64,000 nt of DNA from contig NZ_JABXYJ010000008.1 in the NCBI RefSeq assembly GCF_013377855.1, positions 17,792-81,791 of the forward strand, read 5' to 3'. This stretch comes from Cognatundibacterium oligocarboniphilum (GTDB taxonomy: Bacteria > Pseudomonadota > Gammaproteobacteria > Burkholderiales > Burkholderiaceae_D). Positions 1-7,559 of this stretch are shown here, piece by piece. Each line of letters begins with the position of its first letter. Position 1 is the stretch's first letter. Both the position numbers and the translations under genes were made by a program. The notes below the pieces were generated by a model, which saw nothing but the letters and a program-made list of their open reading frames with translations, searched no databases and had not been told where the DNA came from.

Positions 1-112
1 TACGAGTCCCATCAATTGGCATTGCCAACTCCACCGCCATTTCTTTTGACTCAGCCTCGACCTCAACTTCTTCTGTATATTGCATTTTCTTAGTGACTAA
101 ATATTTCGGCAT
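1..112 (-). CDS. Small hypothetical protein, partial at window edge
   Basis: A minus-strand reading frame starts with ATG at 110-112 and runs off the left edge of the window. The visible 37 residues begin MPKYLVTKKMQYTEEVEVEA and are rich in Glu and Val. A purine-rich GGAAAG about 10 bases upstream serves as ribosome binding site. It continues the minus-strand series of small genes seen to 6.6 kb. I do not recognise a family, and the C-terminus is not visible. Confidence 0.45.
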   Translation of the reverse strand, partial: MPKYLVTKKMQYTEEVEVEAESKEMAVELAMPIDGTR

Positions 113-432
113 ACACAACTTTCCATTGGGTTATATCAGGAAATCAACATAGGGTCGGAGGTGGACTGCACCAACGAGTCCCAGCAAGGAGAACGTGACT
201 CGGCACACCCACTTTTTCAAATCGGAATTACGACGGTTTTTTGCCATTATGCTTCCCCTTATTCAAAGATTGTTTGCCTCGTTGTTTTAATACTTTCCCC
301 TTGGGAGGCGTCGATCCTCCCGAATGACTCTTCGCTTCCATTTCGATATTAATTGATGCGTTAATCGAAAGGTGCGCTAAGTCACTTCCCCCGCTCCTAT
401 GTTGACTTTAATTTTTCGGTAGTTCGTTATCT
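113..432. other. Intergenic stretch without convincing gene
   Basis: About 320 bases between the partial gene at the left edge and the hairpin at 433-450. The plus-strand frame at 161-352 has no ribosome binding site and no recognisable composition. I see no RNA gene here. Confidence 0.5.
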
Positions 433-450
433 CCGCCCTCAAGGACGGGG
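433..450. repeat. Hairpin resembling an IS200/IS605 end
   Basis: The stem CCGCCCT..AGGACGGGG closely resembles the subterminal hairpins of the two IS200/IS605-family copies in this window (near 13790 and 62107). No transposase is nearby. It could be a solitary end left by an element, or the terminator of the lipoprotein gene that ends at 467, although no clear T-run follows on the minus strand. Confidence 0.35.
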
Positions 451-466
451 TTTTACAAGCAAATAC

Positions 467-862
467 TCAATATACAACGATGGCAACATTAAAACTCTGC
501 GCCCCATCCTTGCAAGCTTCGTCTGCAACCGCATAATGCATTTCAGAGCCAACAACTTTTACAACGGTACTGTTGACTTCAACGCCAATGTTTCTATCGA
601 GTGAATTATGAGTGAATTTCATGCAATCTTCTTGGCTTGTTAAGACGGCCGATATTCGATAGGCATCATTCATTTTTTTAAACGAAAAACTTTGAACGGT
701 CATCAAAGAACCGTCGTTAAGTTTTTTATCGCATTGTGCCGAGCCGGATAAGCTGCAATGCGCAAGTGACTTCGCTTTTTCTGCAAACTCCACACCTCTG
801 TTCGAACAAGCAGTCAGGGCTATGATTGTTACTGTCACCAAAGGGTAGATTTTTTGTATCAT
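467..862 (-). CDS. Small putative lipoprotein
   Basis: A 131-residue protein starting MIQKIYPLVTVTIIALTACS, with a lipobox-like LTAC, so it is probably exported and lipidated on Cys 19. The mature part is about 110 residues with three further Cys, which may form disulphides. I chose ATG 860-862 because the longer frame has no signal peptide, whereas this start gives a proper one. It is the last gene before the left-end intergenic region and follows the 145-residue gene after a 16-base gap. Function unknown. Confidence 0.6.
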   Translation of the reverse strand: MIQKIYPLVTVTIIALTACSNRGVEFAEKAKSLAHCSLSGSAQCDKKLNDGSLMTVQSFSFKKMNDAYRISAVLTSQEDCMKFTHNSLDRNIGVEVNSTVVKVVGSEMHYAVADEACKDGAQSFNVAIVVY

Positions 863-878
863 AATTTTGATTTGCCGT

Positions 879-1316
879 TCAGACGGCAAGTGATGCCAGT
901 TTTTCTGAAAAGTGTTTAGCAACTTCTTCGACTGAAGGAATAACATCAGCTGGTGCTGGACACTCTAATGTGTCAATCAGATCGCCATTGTCAGCGAAAA
1001 TCTCCGCCTCGACCACACGGGAATCGCCAGTGCCGGCAAAATATCCAATGAAATCGTAACCACGACCAAAACAATTGAAAATACTATTTTCTGCGTCAAA
1101 GACAACTTTAAACGTGTTTGCCGTTCGCTTGTCAGGTCCAATGGCAAAATCAAAATCTGGCGGCGTTTCTGCTTGCAAGTAACCTGGTTGACAGCACTCT
1201 ACGCCAGCATAAGCACATGGAAACAAATCATCTGTCTTGCATGCGCATTCGCCAGAAAAAAGGCCATCGAAACCGTTCTTAGTAAGATGCTCGATGGTAA
1301 TAGTTTTAACATTCAT
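879..1316 (-). CDS. Hypothetical protein, Cys-rich N-terminal half
   Basis: A 145-residue acidic soluble protein. Residues 23-45 contain a cysteine cluster (CACK, PC, ECCQPG), which suggests a metal site or disulphides. The C-terminal third looks helical (VEEVAKHFSEKLASL). It has no signal peptide and no membrane segment. It sits in a tight minus-strand series. I do not recognise the family. Confidence 0.55.
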   Translation of the reverse strand: MNVKTITIEHLTKNGFDGLFSGECACKTDDLFPCAYAGVECCQPGYLQAETPPDFDFAIGPDKRTANTFKVVFDAENSIFNCFGRGYDFIGYFAGTGDSRVVEAEIFADNGDLIDTLECPAPADVIPSVEEVAKHFSEKLASLAV

Positions 1317-1325
1317 GCGTTTTTC

Positions 1326-1508
1326 CTATCTGGATTTTCTAAAGTGCCAAAGTCCAGCGGAAGTTAATGCTTCCCTGTAAGCTTGGGATGGTAAAAAACG
1401 TACTCCACGCTTAATGCATTGAGAACGTATCAGTTTTCTCGCTGCTTGAGTGTTTTCTACTGATTGCATAAATGTCTTACCCGATTGAACGATGCCTTCT
1501 ATCTTCAA
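1326..1508 (-). CDS. Small basic hypothetical protein
   Basis: A 60-residue, Arg/Lys-rich protein ending in FRKSR, nine bases upstream of the next gene in the minus-strand series. It has no recognisable domain. Position and codon use fit a real small plasmid gene, but support is limited. Confidence 0.4.
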   Translation of the reverse strand: MKIEGIVQSGKTFMQSVENTQAARKLIRSQCIKRGVRFLPSQAYREALTSAGLWHFRKSR

Positions 1509-1549
1509 ATTTTTCCCCTTATGTGGCCGGTCGCCCCGCCGTAATTGAA

Positions 1550-1891
1550 TTAATGAACGAGTTTCAGAACGAGTCCAGCAATCAACGCCATTTGCAACAT
1601 ACCGACGCCGACCACCCAGCGCACAATCGCGGCTTTCGTATCCGATTTCATGACTTTCATTTCTTGACGAAGGGTGTTGACTTCGTAGCGGAGGTCAGCC
1701 AGCTCTTGAGTGAAATCAGATTTGGTAGCAAATTTGTCCGCAACTCTTTCTGCTTCATCCGACATGACATCTACCAGTAACGACCCTAAGCCTTTGCCTG
1801 CTGCGGGGAGCGTGGTACCAGGCTGGCGCAAGCGCGGATTAGCAGGATCAGGTTGAATCTCGTTCAGCGGTACTGTTGTAATGTTTTGCAT
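1550..1891 (-). CDS. Coiled-coil membrane-anchored protein with ParB-like N-terminal motif
   Basis: A 113-residue protein from ATG 1889-1891, preceded by AGGAAATTA. The N-terminus reads VPLNEIQPDPANPRLRQPG, which resembles the opening strand and loop of ParB/sulfiredoxin-fold proteins, but the rest of that domain is absent. Next comes a predicted coiled coil (SDFTQELADLRYEVNTLRQE) and a C-terminal hydrophobic segment (VVGVGMLQMALIAGLVL). The latter half resembles DUF1640-type coiled-coil proteins. It is probably a C-terminally anchored inner-membrane protein of unknown role. Confidence 0.5.
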   Translation of the reverse strand: MQNITTVPLNEIQPDPANPRLRQPGTTLPAAGKGLGSLLVDVMSDEAERVADKFATKSDFTQELADLRYEVNTLRQEMKVMKSDTKAAIVRWVVGVGMLQMALIAGLVLKLVH

Positions 1892-1905
1892 ATTAATTTC
1901 CTCGC

Positions 1906-2181
1906 TTAAAACAGCGCTGAAATGGCATGATATAGTGCGAGGACAAGAATGCATCCCAGCACATTTACTGCCAGGTGACGACCACCTTTTTTGACTTCGA
2001 TGCCGATTGCGTTTGATACGCAACCAAAAACGATTGCAGCCAAATTTGCGCCCGCTCCAATTCGAGTTTCACTGGACCAGCCAAGTATTACAAGCGCACT
2101 CCAAATTGCTACACCAAATACCACGGCAGAAGTGAATTCCCAGTACGTAGGGCGGCGCAGTTCAATTCCCAGAATTGTCAT
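1906..2181 (-). CDS. Small integral membrane protein
   Basis: A 91-residue protein with about three hydrophobic segments (around residues 16-34, 43-62 and 71-90) and a short basic loop EVKKGGRH. It lies between two small coiled-coil genes and may form a membrane complex with the anchored coiled-coil protein downstream. No family recognised. Confidence 0.5.
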   Translation of the reverse strand: MTILGIELRRPTYWEFTSAVVFGVAIWSALVILGWSSETRIGAGANLAAIVFGCVSNAIGIEVKKGGRHLAVNVLGCILVLALYHAISALF

Positions 2182-2195
2182 GTTTTTTTCCTTGG

Positions 2196-2384
2196 TTACA
2201 TCATACGTTTTTGATCGTTAGCACGCATTAGCAATTCAATCGTAGTTTCCAACCGAATCATGCGCTCGGTTAGATTTTCGATCTTGGTTTGCTGTGCTTT
2301 GATCACTTCCCCTTGCCTCACAACCTTATCTTCAAGCTTGATCATGGATGTTAATGCACCCCATACTCGCTCAGTAACACCCAT
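2196..2384 (-). CDS. Small coiled-coil protein
   Basis: A 62-residue protein, almost entirely a predicted coiled coil from about residue 17 (LEDKVVRQGEVIKAQQTKIE). Its start overlaps the stop of the preceding gene by one base (TAATG), so the pair is probably translationally coupled. Function unknown. Confidence 0.5.
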   Translation of the reverse strand: MGVTERVWGALTSMIKLEDKVVRQGEVIKAQQTKIENLTERMIRLETTIELLMRANDQKRMM

Positions 2385-2680
2385 TATTCTGCCTTCCGAT
2401 CTTTGGCTGCTTTAGCTTCCATTGCAGCTATGCGCTTATCACTTGATGCGACAAACGCCAGAACATCGTCAATGGACTCAGACGCACGATTGGCCGCTGC
2501 CATTGCTGCATCAGCTAACACACCCAATTCCTCATCTTCGTCAGCCGAGTTGTAAGCAGATGCACCTCGACGCATTAGCTCAGAGATAGGTAAGCCCAAT
2601 TTCTTTGCTTTTGCACTGATCATTTTCTTTTCCTGCGGAGTTGCTTGCACCACAATCCGCTCTATTGCTGCTGCAACCAT
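2384..2680 (-). CDS. Putative ribbon-helix-helix-like protein
   Basis: A 98-residue protein from ATG 2678-2680; the longer upstream frame adds a stretch with no domain character. Residues 3-35 (IERIVVQATPQEKKMISAKA, then a helix ending in SELMRRGA) look like the strand-helix-helix of CopG/Arc-type regulators. The C-terminal half is a long Ala-rich helix. It is coupled to the coiled-coil gene downstream. A DNA-binding role is inferred from the pattern only. Confidence 0.5.
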   Translation of the reverse strand: MVAAAIERIVVQATPQEKKMISAKAKKLGLPISELMRRGASAYNSADEDEELGVLADAAMAAANRASESIDDVLAFVASSDKRIAAMEAKAAKDRKAE

Positions 2681-2796
2681 TTTTAACCCCTTTATGTACA
2701 TGGACACTGTATGTACATATCTTACTAAAATAAAAGAAAGTGTCAACTTTCTTTTATTTTGTTCAGTCTGCGCAATTTCTCAAGTTGGCAATTTCT

Positions 2797-3042
2797 CTAT
2801 TCTTCCAAATCACTAAGAATCGCAACGGTTTTGTCCTGGGCCATGTTTTGAACCACGAAGATATCCTGCGCCGTTAATTTTTTCGCTATCTCTTTCGGCT
2901 CATAGTTTTGCCGGCACTCCCCAATGCACCGTAAGGACCACAGCAAGGCTGTTTTGTACCGTTTACTTTCGTAAGCGAGGTTGGACGCTAACGCGGCCAC
3001 GTGACTGTCCCCACGCTTCCAAGCTTCCCATGAGAACTGCAC
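2797..3042 (-). CDS. Hypothetical protein
   Basis: An 81-residue soluble, mostly helical protein with two Cys (CIGEC). It lies 44 bases downstream of the HigA antitoxin gene and upstream of the ribbon-helix-helix-like gene, on the same strand. No family recognised. Confidence 0.45.
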   Translation of the reverse strand: MQFSWEAWKRGDSHVAALASNLAYESKRYKTALLWSLRCIGECRQNYEPKEIAKKLTAQDIFVVQNMAQDKTVAILSDLEE

Positions 3043-3086
3043 GGTTTGTTTGGTGTTGGGAGGGAGATATTTTCACAGCCATCGTT

Positions 3087-3392
3087 TCACGCCGATTGCA
3101 GCTCTAGCGGACGAATGCGGCCTTTAATCGCTGGCAGCAATTGTGCTTCTGCATTGCGCACATCGTATTCAGCTTGCAAGTTCAACCAAAAGCGCGCTTC
3201 CATGTTGAAAAATACTGCTAGGCGCATAGCGGTATCTACGGTGATTGGACGATGGCCGTTGACTATCTCACTGATACGGCTGGTCGGCACGTCCAGGTCG
3301 CTTGCGAGTCGGGCATTGGTGATGCCCATCGGTTTGATAAATTCTTCACTCAGGATTTCGCCTGGGTGAATTTCTGGCAGTTTGGTAGCCAT
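3087..3392 (-). CDS. higA: HigA-family antitoxin
   Basis: A 101-residue protein with the typical HigA opening (LPEIHPGEILSEEF) and an XRE-type helix-turn-helix around residues 24-65 (ARLASDLDVPTSRISEIVNG, then RPITVDTAMRLA). HigA neutralises the HigB ribonuclease and usually represses its own operon. It follows higB with an 11-base gap, giving the toxin-first order usual for this family. It probably serves plasmid maintenance. Length is normal and nothing is missing. Confidence 0.9.
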   Translation of the reverse strand: MATKLPEIHPGEILSEEFIKPMGITNARLASDLDVPTSRISEIVNGHRPITVDTAMRLAVFFNMEARFWLNLQAEYDVRNAEAQLLPAIKGRIRPLELQSA

Positions 3393-3403
3393 TTTGTTTG
3401 CTC

Positions 3404-3682
3404 CTAGTGATAATCCGCAATCTCAACGCCATACACGCCATCCATCGTCCAGCGAAAACAAACGCGCCATTGGTCGTTGATTCTGATGCTATGTTGCCCC
3501 TTCCTGTCGCCGTGCAAGGCTTCCAGCCGGTTGCCTGGCGGTACTTTCAGGGATTCAAGTTTGGTCGCGGCATGCACCATCAACAGCTTACGCCGCGCCA
3601 CCTGCTCTATATTTTTAAAGCGCCGGACTGAGTAGCTATTAAATAGCTTTTCTGTGTCGGCGCATGCGAATGTTTTAATCAT
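3404..3682 (-). CDS. higB: HigB-family (RelE superfamily) mRNA interferase toxin
   Basis: A 92-residue protein matching HigB/RelE-like toxins: MIKTFACADTEKLF at the start, a basic helix (RRFKNIEQVARRKL), the conserved LHGDRKGQHSIRINDQWR core, and VEIADYH at the end. These toxins cleave mRNA at the ribosome. It is the first gene of the pair with higA. The Arg-rich motifs expected for activity are present. Confidence 0.9.
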   Translation of the reverse strand: MIKTFACADTEKLFNSYSVRRFKNIEQVARRKLLMVHAATKLESLKVPPGNRLEALHGDRKGQHSIRINDQWRVCFRWTMDGVYGVEIADYH

Positions 3683-3747
3683 CGTAGCCGAATAATATGT
3701 CGCGTTACGGATTCCGTCAAACAGAATCTAATAAAGCGAAATTTACA

Positions 3748-3843
3748 TTAAATTACTTCTGCAAACATCTCTCTCAGCTTGCCCGGTTGCAACTCTAAAT
3801 ACGTCATCACGCGATCCATTTCGAAATGCGGTAGTCCAATCAC
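3748..3843 (-). pseudogene. Possible gene remnant
   Basis: A 31-codon open stretch from GTG 3841-3843 to a TAA at 3748 reads VIGLPHFEMDRVMTYLELQP and on. It looks like the C-terminal end of a soluble protein, and no start or domain is visible upstream because a terminator intervenes. It may instead be a very small gene. Family not recognised. Confidence 0.25.
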
Positions 3844-3860
3844 AAAAAAATATCAGGACG

Positions 3861-3889
3861 AAAAAAAACCCGCATAGATATGCGGGTTT
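3861..3889 (-). terminator. Rho-independent terminator after the 287-residue gene
   Basis: The stem AAACCCGCA..TGCGGGTTT is followed on the minus strand by a run of T. It lies 15 bases past the stop of the gene ending at 3905. Confidence 0.8.
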
Positions 3890-3904
3890 GAATTTCATTT
3901 GTTA

Positions 3905-4768
3905 TTACACTTGGCGGTACGACCATTCAACATGATTGAATGCCGCTTCACGTGCTTCTTTGTCGATTTCTTCCTCTGAGGCTGTTGCGCTAACCTCGAA
4001 TTCGAATTCGCAAGTAGATCCTTCTATATCTGTTTTGATGTGCCCAACAAACTTTCGAACGCGTTGTTCAAGCGGCTTAATCTGAATAGCTTCAGCTATC
4101 AAAATTTCCCATTCAGGTCCGTGAGGAATGATTGGCAGGGATTTTGTGTCTCCCCTCTGCGTTGCTACTTCAGTCGCTTTTGTAATCGCACTTTCACGTT
4201 CCAATAAGCTGAAAACGCTGGAATTGCAATCATTCTGATCGTAGTAACCATCAATCATACAAGCAGTTCCACCATGATTACTACCCATGCCAAAAGTCAT
4301 CACAACGTAATGTGGTTCACCGCATGGTTGGTACCGGATGTTGTCGATGATCAACTGATGCTTTGCCCATTCGCGTAAGTATTCAATAGCCTGGACTTTC
4401 GAATTTGTCACAATTGACAAATACATTCCGAAATCTCGATTTTCTAAACGATACTTGCTGCGAAGGTCTATCGTATCGGAATACATAGCGTACTTCGAGG
4501 CATCTTTCGTCTCTTTGTCAAATTGTGGTTCACCGCGATAACATTGAACGGCCGTCCACAATCGATTGTGGTACCAGCGATATTCCATTTGATATGGATT
4601 GATGGAATCACGTTTGTATGTAGCGCGAATTGCTACTGGTGCCGCATCAGATTGAATTTCAGGCACTTCCAACTCAATTTCGCCATCGTGAAATCGAACT
4701 GGACGTGGGTTTCTGCAACGCGGTGGAACAATATATTCTACGTAGCTAAACAAAATTTTAATTTTCAT
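3905..4768 (-). CDS. Hypothetical protein (287 aa)
   Basis: The start is ATG 4766-4768 with GGAG upstream; the longer frame adds 12 residues without a ribosome binding site. It is a soluble protein rich in aromatic residues, with no signal peptide or obvious membrane segment. The C-terminal 60 residues contain a repeated acidic/strand pattern (VGHIKTDIEGSTCEFEFEVS). It is followed by a strong terminator and preceded by a leader hairpin (4788-4820). I do not recognise the family. Confidence 0.6.
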   Translation of the reverse strand: MKIKILFSYVEYIVPPRCRNPRPVRFHDGEIELEVPEIQSDAAPVAIRATYKRDSINPYQMEYRWYHNRLWTAVQCYRGEPQFDKETKDASKYAMYSDTIDLRSKYRLENRDFGMYLSIVTNSKVQAIEYLREWAKHQLIIDNIRYQPCGEPHYVVMTFGMGSNHGGTACMIDGYYDQNDCNSSVFSLLERESAITKATEVATQRGDTKSLPIIPHGPEWEILIAEAIQIKPLEQRVRKFVGHIKTDIEGSTCEFEFEVSATASEEEIDKEAREAAFNHVEWSYRQV

Positions 4769-4787
4769 TTTGATACTCCAAGTTAAA

Positions 4788-4820
4788 GGCGAGTACCATC
4801 CCAACGGGATGGCACCCGCC
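4788..4820 (-). promoter_or_regulatory. Leader hairpin with CCC-loop-GGG apex
   Basis: A near-perfect 33-base hairpin (GGCGAGTACCATCCC / GGGATGGCACCCGCC) 20 bases upstream of the start of the 287-residue gene. It belongs to a set of similar hairpins (5568, 6106, 24309, 56242, 59661). Confidence 0.5.
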
Positions 4821-4847
4821 AGGATTGATTGGGATTAAGTTTCCAGT

Positions 4848-5108
4848 TCAAAAATCTGAACTAGGGTAATTGATTGCGTTACGCAAAACTTCAGGCTCCA
4901 AATACATGCCGTGAATGACGTTGTACCGACCGCCACCAGAATCAAGTTGAATCTCTTTCAACTTGCGCATTACATTGAATGCTTTGAGTGCTTCTTCTTC
5001 ACTGCAGCTTGTTAGATCACGCACGGTTTCGCGGAAATTAAGTTCCGCATTCGCAAGCCGTTGGCCGATAGCCTTTGCTCCTGGAATCTTTTCAATGTTG
5101 TCGTTCAT
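4848..5108 (-). CDS. Hypothetical protein (86 aa)
   Basis: From ATG 5106-5108 with AAGGAAATT upstream. It is a small, mostly helical soluble protein; the middle reads RETVRDLTSCSEEEALKAFN, and the C-terminus is more strand-like. Transcribed with its neighbours on the minus strand. No family recognised. Confidence 0.5.
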   Translation of the reverse strand: MNDNIEKIPGAKAIGQRLANAELNFRETVRDLTSCSEEEALKAFNVMRKLKEIQLDSGGGRYNVIHGMYLEPEVLRNAINYPSSDF

Positions 5109-5143
5109 TTGAATTTCCTTCAAAGATTTTGCTTGATCCAGAA

Positions 5144-5536
5144 TTAATTTGTACCTGCCACTGCCGTGACCTTGATGGATGTGTCATGAACCGCATAACT
5201 CCTGTTTGTGTGCGTGACAGTAAATGCAAACTGTCCAGTGCGAAGGCCAAGTAAGCATGCCTCATGCCCAAAATGACTATTACATCCGTCATGTGTCCAC
5301 CCCTCCCGGAATGGCATTGTTTCATGTCTGAAGTACCGTTCTTCGGATTGGTAGAAGACATCTGATACGTGAGCTTTACACACTTCACAGGGGCCATATT
5401 TATCAGAAGATGCCATCAGGCGTCGTAACTTATATCGACGCTGACCGATGTGAAGGAAACTGGCGTTGGATGTTGGATTGACTGATGGTACTGCCTCGTT
5501 CTCATTTGGCGTGACAGAGGTATGTTGATCGATCAT
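5144..5536 (-). CDS. Hypothetical protein with possible zinc-binding motif
   Basis: 130 residues from ATG 5534-5536, with AGGAGAATC upstream. It contains CEVC around residue 53 and later DGCNSHFGHEAC, a Cys/His arrangement that could bind zinc. The region resembles a compact treble-clef or HNH-like fold, but I cannot confirm a catalytic motif. A leader hairpin (5568-5592) precedes it. Confidence 0.5.
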   Translation of the reverse strand: MIDQHTSVTPNENEAVPSVNPTSNASFLHIGQRRYKLRRLMASSDKYGPCEVCKAHVSDVFYQSEERYFRHETMPFREGWTHDGCNSHFGHEACLLGLRTGQFAFTVTHTNRSYAVHDTSIKVTAVAGTN

Positions 5537-5567
5537 GATGTGATTCTCCTGCGATAGTTGATTATGC

Positions 5568-5592
5568 GGAGACATCCCAACGGGGTGTCCCC
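5568..5592 (-). promoter_or_regulatory. Leader hairpin with CCC-loop-GGG apex
   Basis: A 25-base hairpin (GGAGACATCCC / GGGGTGTCCCC), about 32 bases upstream of the start of the 130-residue gene. Same class as the one at 4788. Confidence 0.45.
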
Positions 5593-5608
5593 GATGGGTA
5601 AATTCTGC

Positions 5609-6079
5609 TTACTTCCAGCAGGAATCAGCGGTCGTGTTTGCGATCGAATTTGGCACGCCAACACTTACCATCAGCATGCGATGGTAATTAATGGCGATCT
5701 TCACTGCCTGGACACAAACCTCTTCCAGGTTCTGTTCCTTTGATGGTTCAAGGACCTCGTTCATTTCAACCAGCGGGTTTGCTTTTTTACTGCATACACC
5801 CAGCTTATCTTGCATGTGGTACATCGTGACTTGAATGGTGAACGCTTCGTCTCGTATTTCAGGACGAATCATTAACACATATTCATCTGAATACACACGA
5901 TTGAGTTCAAAACTCACAAATGGCGTATCGACTTCCATCATGGATTCAGCGTTGTAAATCCAAAGATGCGACAGTAATGGATGTTTATTGATTTTGTCTT
6001 TCAGCAGATCCAGAAGCTGCGCTGCATCTTCTTGACTGGAGCAACGTTTTGCCTTTGATAACAGTGATTTGATTTTCAT
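5609..6079 (-). CDS. Hypothetical protein (156 aa)
   Basis: Starts MKIKSLLSKAKRCSSQEDAA from ATG 6077-6079, with a strong AGGAGG upstream. It is a soluble alpha/beta-looking protein. It has a GNPL-like leader hairpin upstream (6106-6127), as its neighbours do. No motif points to a function. Confidence 0.55.
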   Translation of the reverse strand: MKIKSLLSKAKRCSSQEDAAQLLDLLKDKINKHPLLSHLWIYNAESMMEVDTPFVSFELNRVYSDEYVLMIRPEIRDEAFTIQVTMYHMQDKLGVCSKKANPLVEMNEVLEPSKEQNLEEVCVQAVKIAINYHRMLMVSVGVPNSIANTTADSCWK

Positions 6080-6105
6080 GGATTCCTCCTATGTGTGATC
6101 AATAA

Positions 6106-6127
6106 GGGAATCCCATGGGGAATTCCC
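6106..6127 (-). promoter_or_regulatory. Leader hairpin with CCC-loop-GGG apex
   Basis: A 22-base hairpin (GGGAATCCC, ATG, GGGAATTCCC), 27 bases upstream of the start of the 156-residue gene. Same class as those at 4788 and 5568. Confidence 0.45.
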
Positions 6128-6218
6128 CGATGGAATTAAAGAATAGAATTTTTGAGCCAGCAGATTTGTATTGATGATGCTATTTAATCCCATTTCAGCG
6201 CATCAGATTTGCAGCGCA

Positions 6219-6629
6219 TCAGGTATTGGCCGCTGCATAATTTTCGCGGCGCTGAACCGGGCGATTAGCAGGGCGTCCTTGTTTCACGAAATTGAAGTAA
6301 TGCAGCCTGAACTGCTTGAGTTTCAATTCGAATTCCTTCATACGGAATTTCACATAGACTTTTTCATCCAGTGAGCGCACGGTCAGCAGGCGTTTGCCCA
6401 ATTCATCGATTTCGCTTTGAATGTCCTGGACTTGTGCAGCATGTTCATCTGCCGTCATTGCCGGCAAATTGCCGGACATCACGACCAGCGTTTCCAAGGG
6501 GTCTAATTCCCATTCATTGATGGCCCGGGTACAAGCGACCAGGTTTGTAAACGATCCCATCCAGTACATGCGGATGTTACGGTGTTTCAGAATAAAAATC
6601 TGGAGCGGGAGTTCGAAAGTGTAGTTCAT
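6219..6629 (-). CDS. Hypothetical protein (136 aa)
   Basis: The start is ATG 6627-6629, with AGAGGAAAA upstream; the longer frame adds a Ser-rich stretch without support. The N-terminal half looks alpha/beta, and residues 70-115 form a probable coiled coil (AAQVQDIQSEIDELGKRLLT). It is the first clear gene of the minus-strand series running down to position 1. No family recognised. Confidence 0.5.
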   Translation of the reverse strand: MNYTFELPLQIFILKHRNIRMYWMGSFTNLVACTRAINEWELDPLETLVVMSGNLPAMTADEHAAQVQDIQSEIDELGKRLLTVRSLDEKVYVKFRMKEFELKLKQFRLHYFNFVKQGRPANRPVQRRENYAAANT

Positions 6630-7231
6630 GGTTTTCCTCTGAAATAGTGAAGGATGTAAAGTAAATGGATGATCGCTTGACGAAGTGGATTCATCCGATA
6701 TGCTTGCGATCTGGTGCGACATGTTGTGACCTTTTGATGGCCAGCTTTGGCTTCAGTCACGATAGGCCGTGACTGTGGATTGCAGATGCGCAATGGGAAA
6801 AATCTTTTGCTTTCTGCAGAAAGTAAGACCCCGGACGCCAGCATGGACTTCCGGGTGGAACAAGGCCGTTAGGAACGGCGGTGCCGGTGAATATAAGAAA
6901 TAACTTGCAGCGTGTTTGCTGTGGATATTTACCTGCTGGTAAACAGGGTTGGTGGCCAGCACCGAAACGATGTGAGTTTCCTCACGGGAGTTCTACTATT
7001 ATCCATCATGATTGCGAGATTGTGAACCTATTTTTGCGCATCAGCCCTGCTTCTGCGCATCGATGCGGGCTTCAATATTATTACAATTTGACGTAACACC
7101 GTTGCCAGACGCTGCGAATAACAATTTTGTTATTGCTACAACGAACTGAGTCGGCAATTTGGTTTTTTCAAGTAGAATGATTTTCGACAGAGTTGCTTGA
7201 ATTCATTCTTTTATTTTTTGCTCGACCCATT
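6630..7231. other. Intergenic region between divergent transcription units
   Basis: About 600 bases without a convincing gene. The two minus-strand frames here (6626-6844, 6753-6962) overlap each other and lack ribosome binding sites. It presumably holds the promoter of the minus-strand small-gene series and of the plus-strand pair at 7.2-8.2 kb. I see no repeat family member or RNA gene. Confidence 0.5.
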
Positions 7232-7546
7232 ATGGCACTGGACTCCCTACTGATTACTAAGCGGCAAGCGCACAAGCTGGAGAAGGTTGTCAGTTTGTTG
7301 ACGCTACCCACGTATGATCCCAATGCCTTACTGGATTTCGTGAAGCAAACCCTGCACGCGGAGACCGATATTGAGATGCTGTACCGCTTAGGTTTTAATG
7401 ACATCCAACAGGCGGAACTCAGTAAGATTCGCACCAGAAAGCGTCCGCTGGGTGCGGTGTTGCTGTTGCAAATTCATGAAACAACGAACATTCCCATTGC
7501 TGAACTCCGGTCCAAAATGGGAGATACGCGGCGACGCTTCGCCTGA
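7232..7546 (+). CDS. Small protein, possibly FlhD-like
   Basis: 104 residues from ATG 7232; a TTG at 7193 in frame is an alternative, and neither has a good ribosome binding site. It is a soluble, helical protein. The segment TDIEMLYRLGFNDIQQAELS resembles the FlhD core, in which a helix ends in MFRLGIN followed by an Ala/Leu-rich helix. FlhD is about 115 residues and pairs with FlhC as a transcription activator. The similarity is short and may be chance. It precedes the deformylase-like gene by 13 bases, so the two are probably co-transcribed. Confidence 0.4.
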   Translation: MALDSLLITKRQAHKLEKVVSLLTLPTYDPNALLDFVKQTLHAETDIEMLYRLGFNDIQQAELSKIRTRKRPLGAVLLLQIHETTNIPIAELRSKMGDTRRRFA

Positions 7547-7559
7547 ACTTTTTACCTGA

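Noticed and set aside
161..352. Plus-strand 63-residue reading frame
   Set aside because: No ribosome binding site, odd composition and no neighbour on that strand.
6753..6962. Minus-strand frame upstream of the small-gene series (and the overlapping one at 6626-6844)
   Set aside because: The two overlap each other in different frames, lack ribosome binding sites and show no protein-like pattern.
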